Shown here: piece after piece, positions 63,474 to 64,000 of the stretch
How positions within the stretch are numbered: position 1 is the stretch's first letter
Layout of the letters: each line of letters starts with the position of its first letter
Source: Egibacteraceae bacterium
GTDB taxonomy: Bacteria > Actinomycetota > Nitriliruptoria > Euzebyales > Egibacteraceae
DNA: 64,000 nucleotides
Direction: 5' to 3'
Assembly (NCBI GenBank): GCA_030447925.1
Contig: JAUJNX010000003.1
Span: 1 to 64,000, forward strand
Notes under the pieces: model-generated
Told to the model about the DNA's origin: nothing
What the model saw: the letters and a program-made list of their open reading frames with translations, nothing else
Databases searched by the model: none
Made by a program: the position numbers and the translations under genes

Positions 63474-63531
63474 CCGGCACGACGGCTACCGGACGGCACA
63501 TCAGGTCGATTCCACCATCAGGCGGGGTGCG

Positions 63532-64000
63532 ATGCGGCTGAGCGACCGGCCCACGGTGCAGGGCGACGTCGAGATCGACGCGCGCAGGGCGGTCGTCTGG
63601 GCGCTGGTCACCGATCCGGCCCGGATGGGCGAGTTCTCCCCCGAGAACACCGGCGGCGCCTGGGACCCGCCACACACCGGGCCGGCCCTGGGTGCCCGCT
63701 TCACCGCCGGCAACGCCCGCGGAGCGATGCGCTGGCATCGCACCGCCACCGTCATCCAGTGCGAGCCAGAGCGGGTCCTCGCCTTCGCCGTCACCGACCC
63801 GGCGGACCCGGCCGCCGACCCCGCCCGCCCGATCGCGGTCTGGCGCTACCAGCTGCACCCCACCCGCAGTGGCGGAACGTGGCTGGTGGAGTCGGTCGAG
63901 TTCGGCACCGCCGCCTCCCCGCTGACCGCCCGCATCGCCCAGGTCCCCGAGAAGGAGGAGCAAGTCGTCGCCGCCCGCTGCGCCGAGCACGCCCGCAACA
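63532..64000 (+). CDS. SRPBCC (START-like) family protein, runs off the window
   Basis: 156 codons to the window edge. VEIDARRAVVWALVTDPARM then EFSPENTGGAWDPPHTGPAL and GARFTAGNARGAMRWHRTAT follow the polyketide-cyclase/dehydrase branch of the START-like fold, with RVLAFAVTDPADPAADPARP and WRYQLHPTRSGGTWLVESVE. Such proteins bind small hydrophobic ligands. Many are uncharacterised. Start ATG 63532, 58 bases after the acyl-CoA dehydrogenase remnant. No stop is reached. Confidence 0.85.
   Translation, partial: MRLSDRPTVQGDVEIDARRAVVWALVTDPARMGEFSPENTGGAWDPPHTGPALGARFTAGNARGAMRWHRTATVIQCEPERVLAFAVTDPADPAADPARPIAVWRYQLHPTRSGGTWLVESVEFGTAASPLTARIAQVPEKEEQVVAARCAEHARN

Overview
The window looks like high-G+C actinomycete DNA (Actinomycetota; genus not determinable). 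Start codons are often GTG, most neighbouring genes overlap by 4 bases (ATGA/GTGA), and many genes carry one-base shifts in G or C runs, as an error-prone assembly of very G+C-rich DNA would show. No rRNA or tRNA was recognised.

Region 1 (1-27.3 kb) is dominated by aerobic-type cobalamin (B12) genes of two visibly different base compositions. The less G+C-rich set holds cobK and a PduO-type adenosyltransferase (minus), then cobD, a cobQ with an unfamiliar N-terminal domain, cobI, cobM and cbiX (plus), cobF (minus), and after 22 kb cobO followed by a HAD hydrolase, a luciferase-like monooxygenase, a methyltransferase-like protein, an FhuF-like [2Fe-2S] protein and a PhyH dioxygenase. Embedded in it (about 11.08-22.0 kb) is a very G+C-rich minus-strand operon led by a cobalamin riboswitch: cbtB-cbtA-cobC-cobD-cobQ-cobN-chlID-cobO. 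cobD, cobQ and cobO therefore occur twice. The second cobQ, chlID and second cobO carry frameshifts, and cobQ also has a stop codon.

Region 2 (27.6-34 kb) is a patchwork: an RHS-repeat fragment, a small HTH protein with an Asp8 tail, an IS5-type element abutting a decapitated MFS gene, SDR and IS3 remnants, and a HicBA toxin-antitoxin pair.

Region 3 (34.3-43.9 kb) is a type I-G (formerly I-U) CRISPR-Cas locus: cas3, csx17/cas8, csb1/cas7 and csb2/cas5-6. In place of cas4-cas1 and cas2 there is a 91-codon scar, followed by a 29-repeat array. The interference genes are complete but the adaptation genes are gone.

Region 4 (43.9-52.1 kb) is a conjugative element in decay, on the minus strand: a MobF relaxase cut off beside the array, a DnaG-like primase with two CHC2 zinc fingers, an M15 peptidase split or joined by an IS481 element, and further IS remnants. 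Region 5 (52.2-64 kb) is accessory metabolism and export: a MocR regulator divergent from a PLP decarboxylase, PhzF, MFS transporters, an FlK-like thioesterase, GNAT, TetR, an acyl-CoA dehydrogenase fragment and an SRPBCC protein running off the end.
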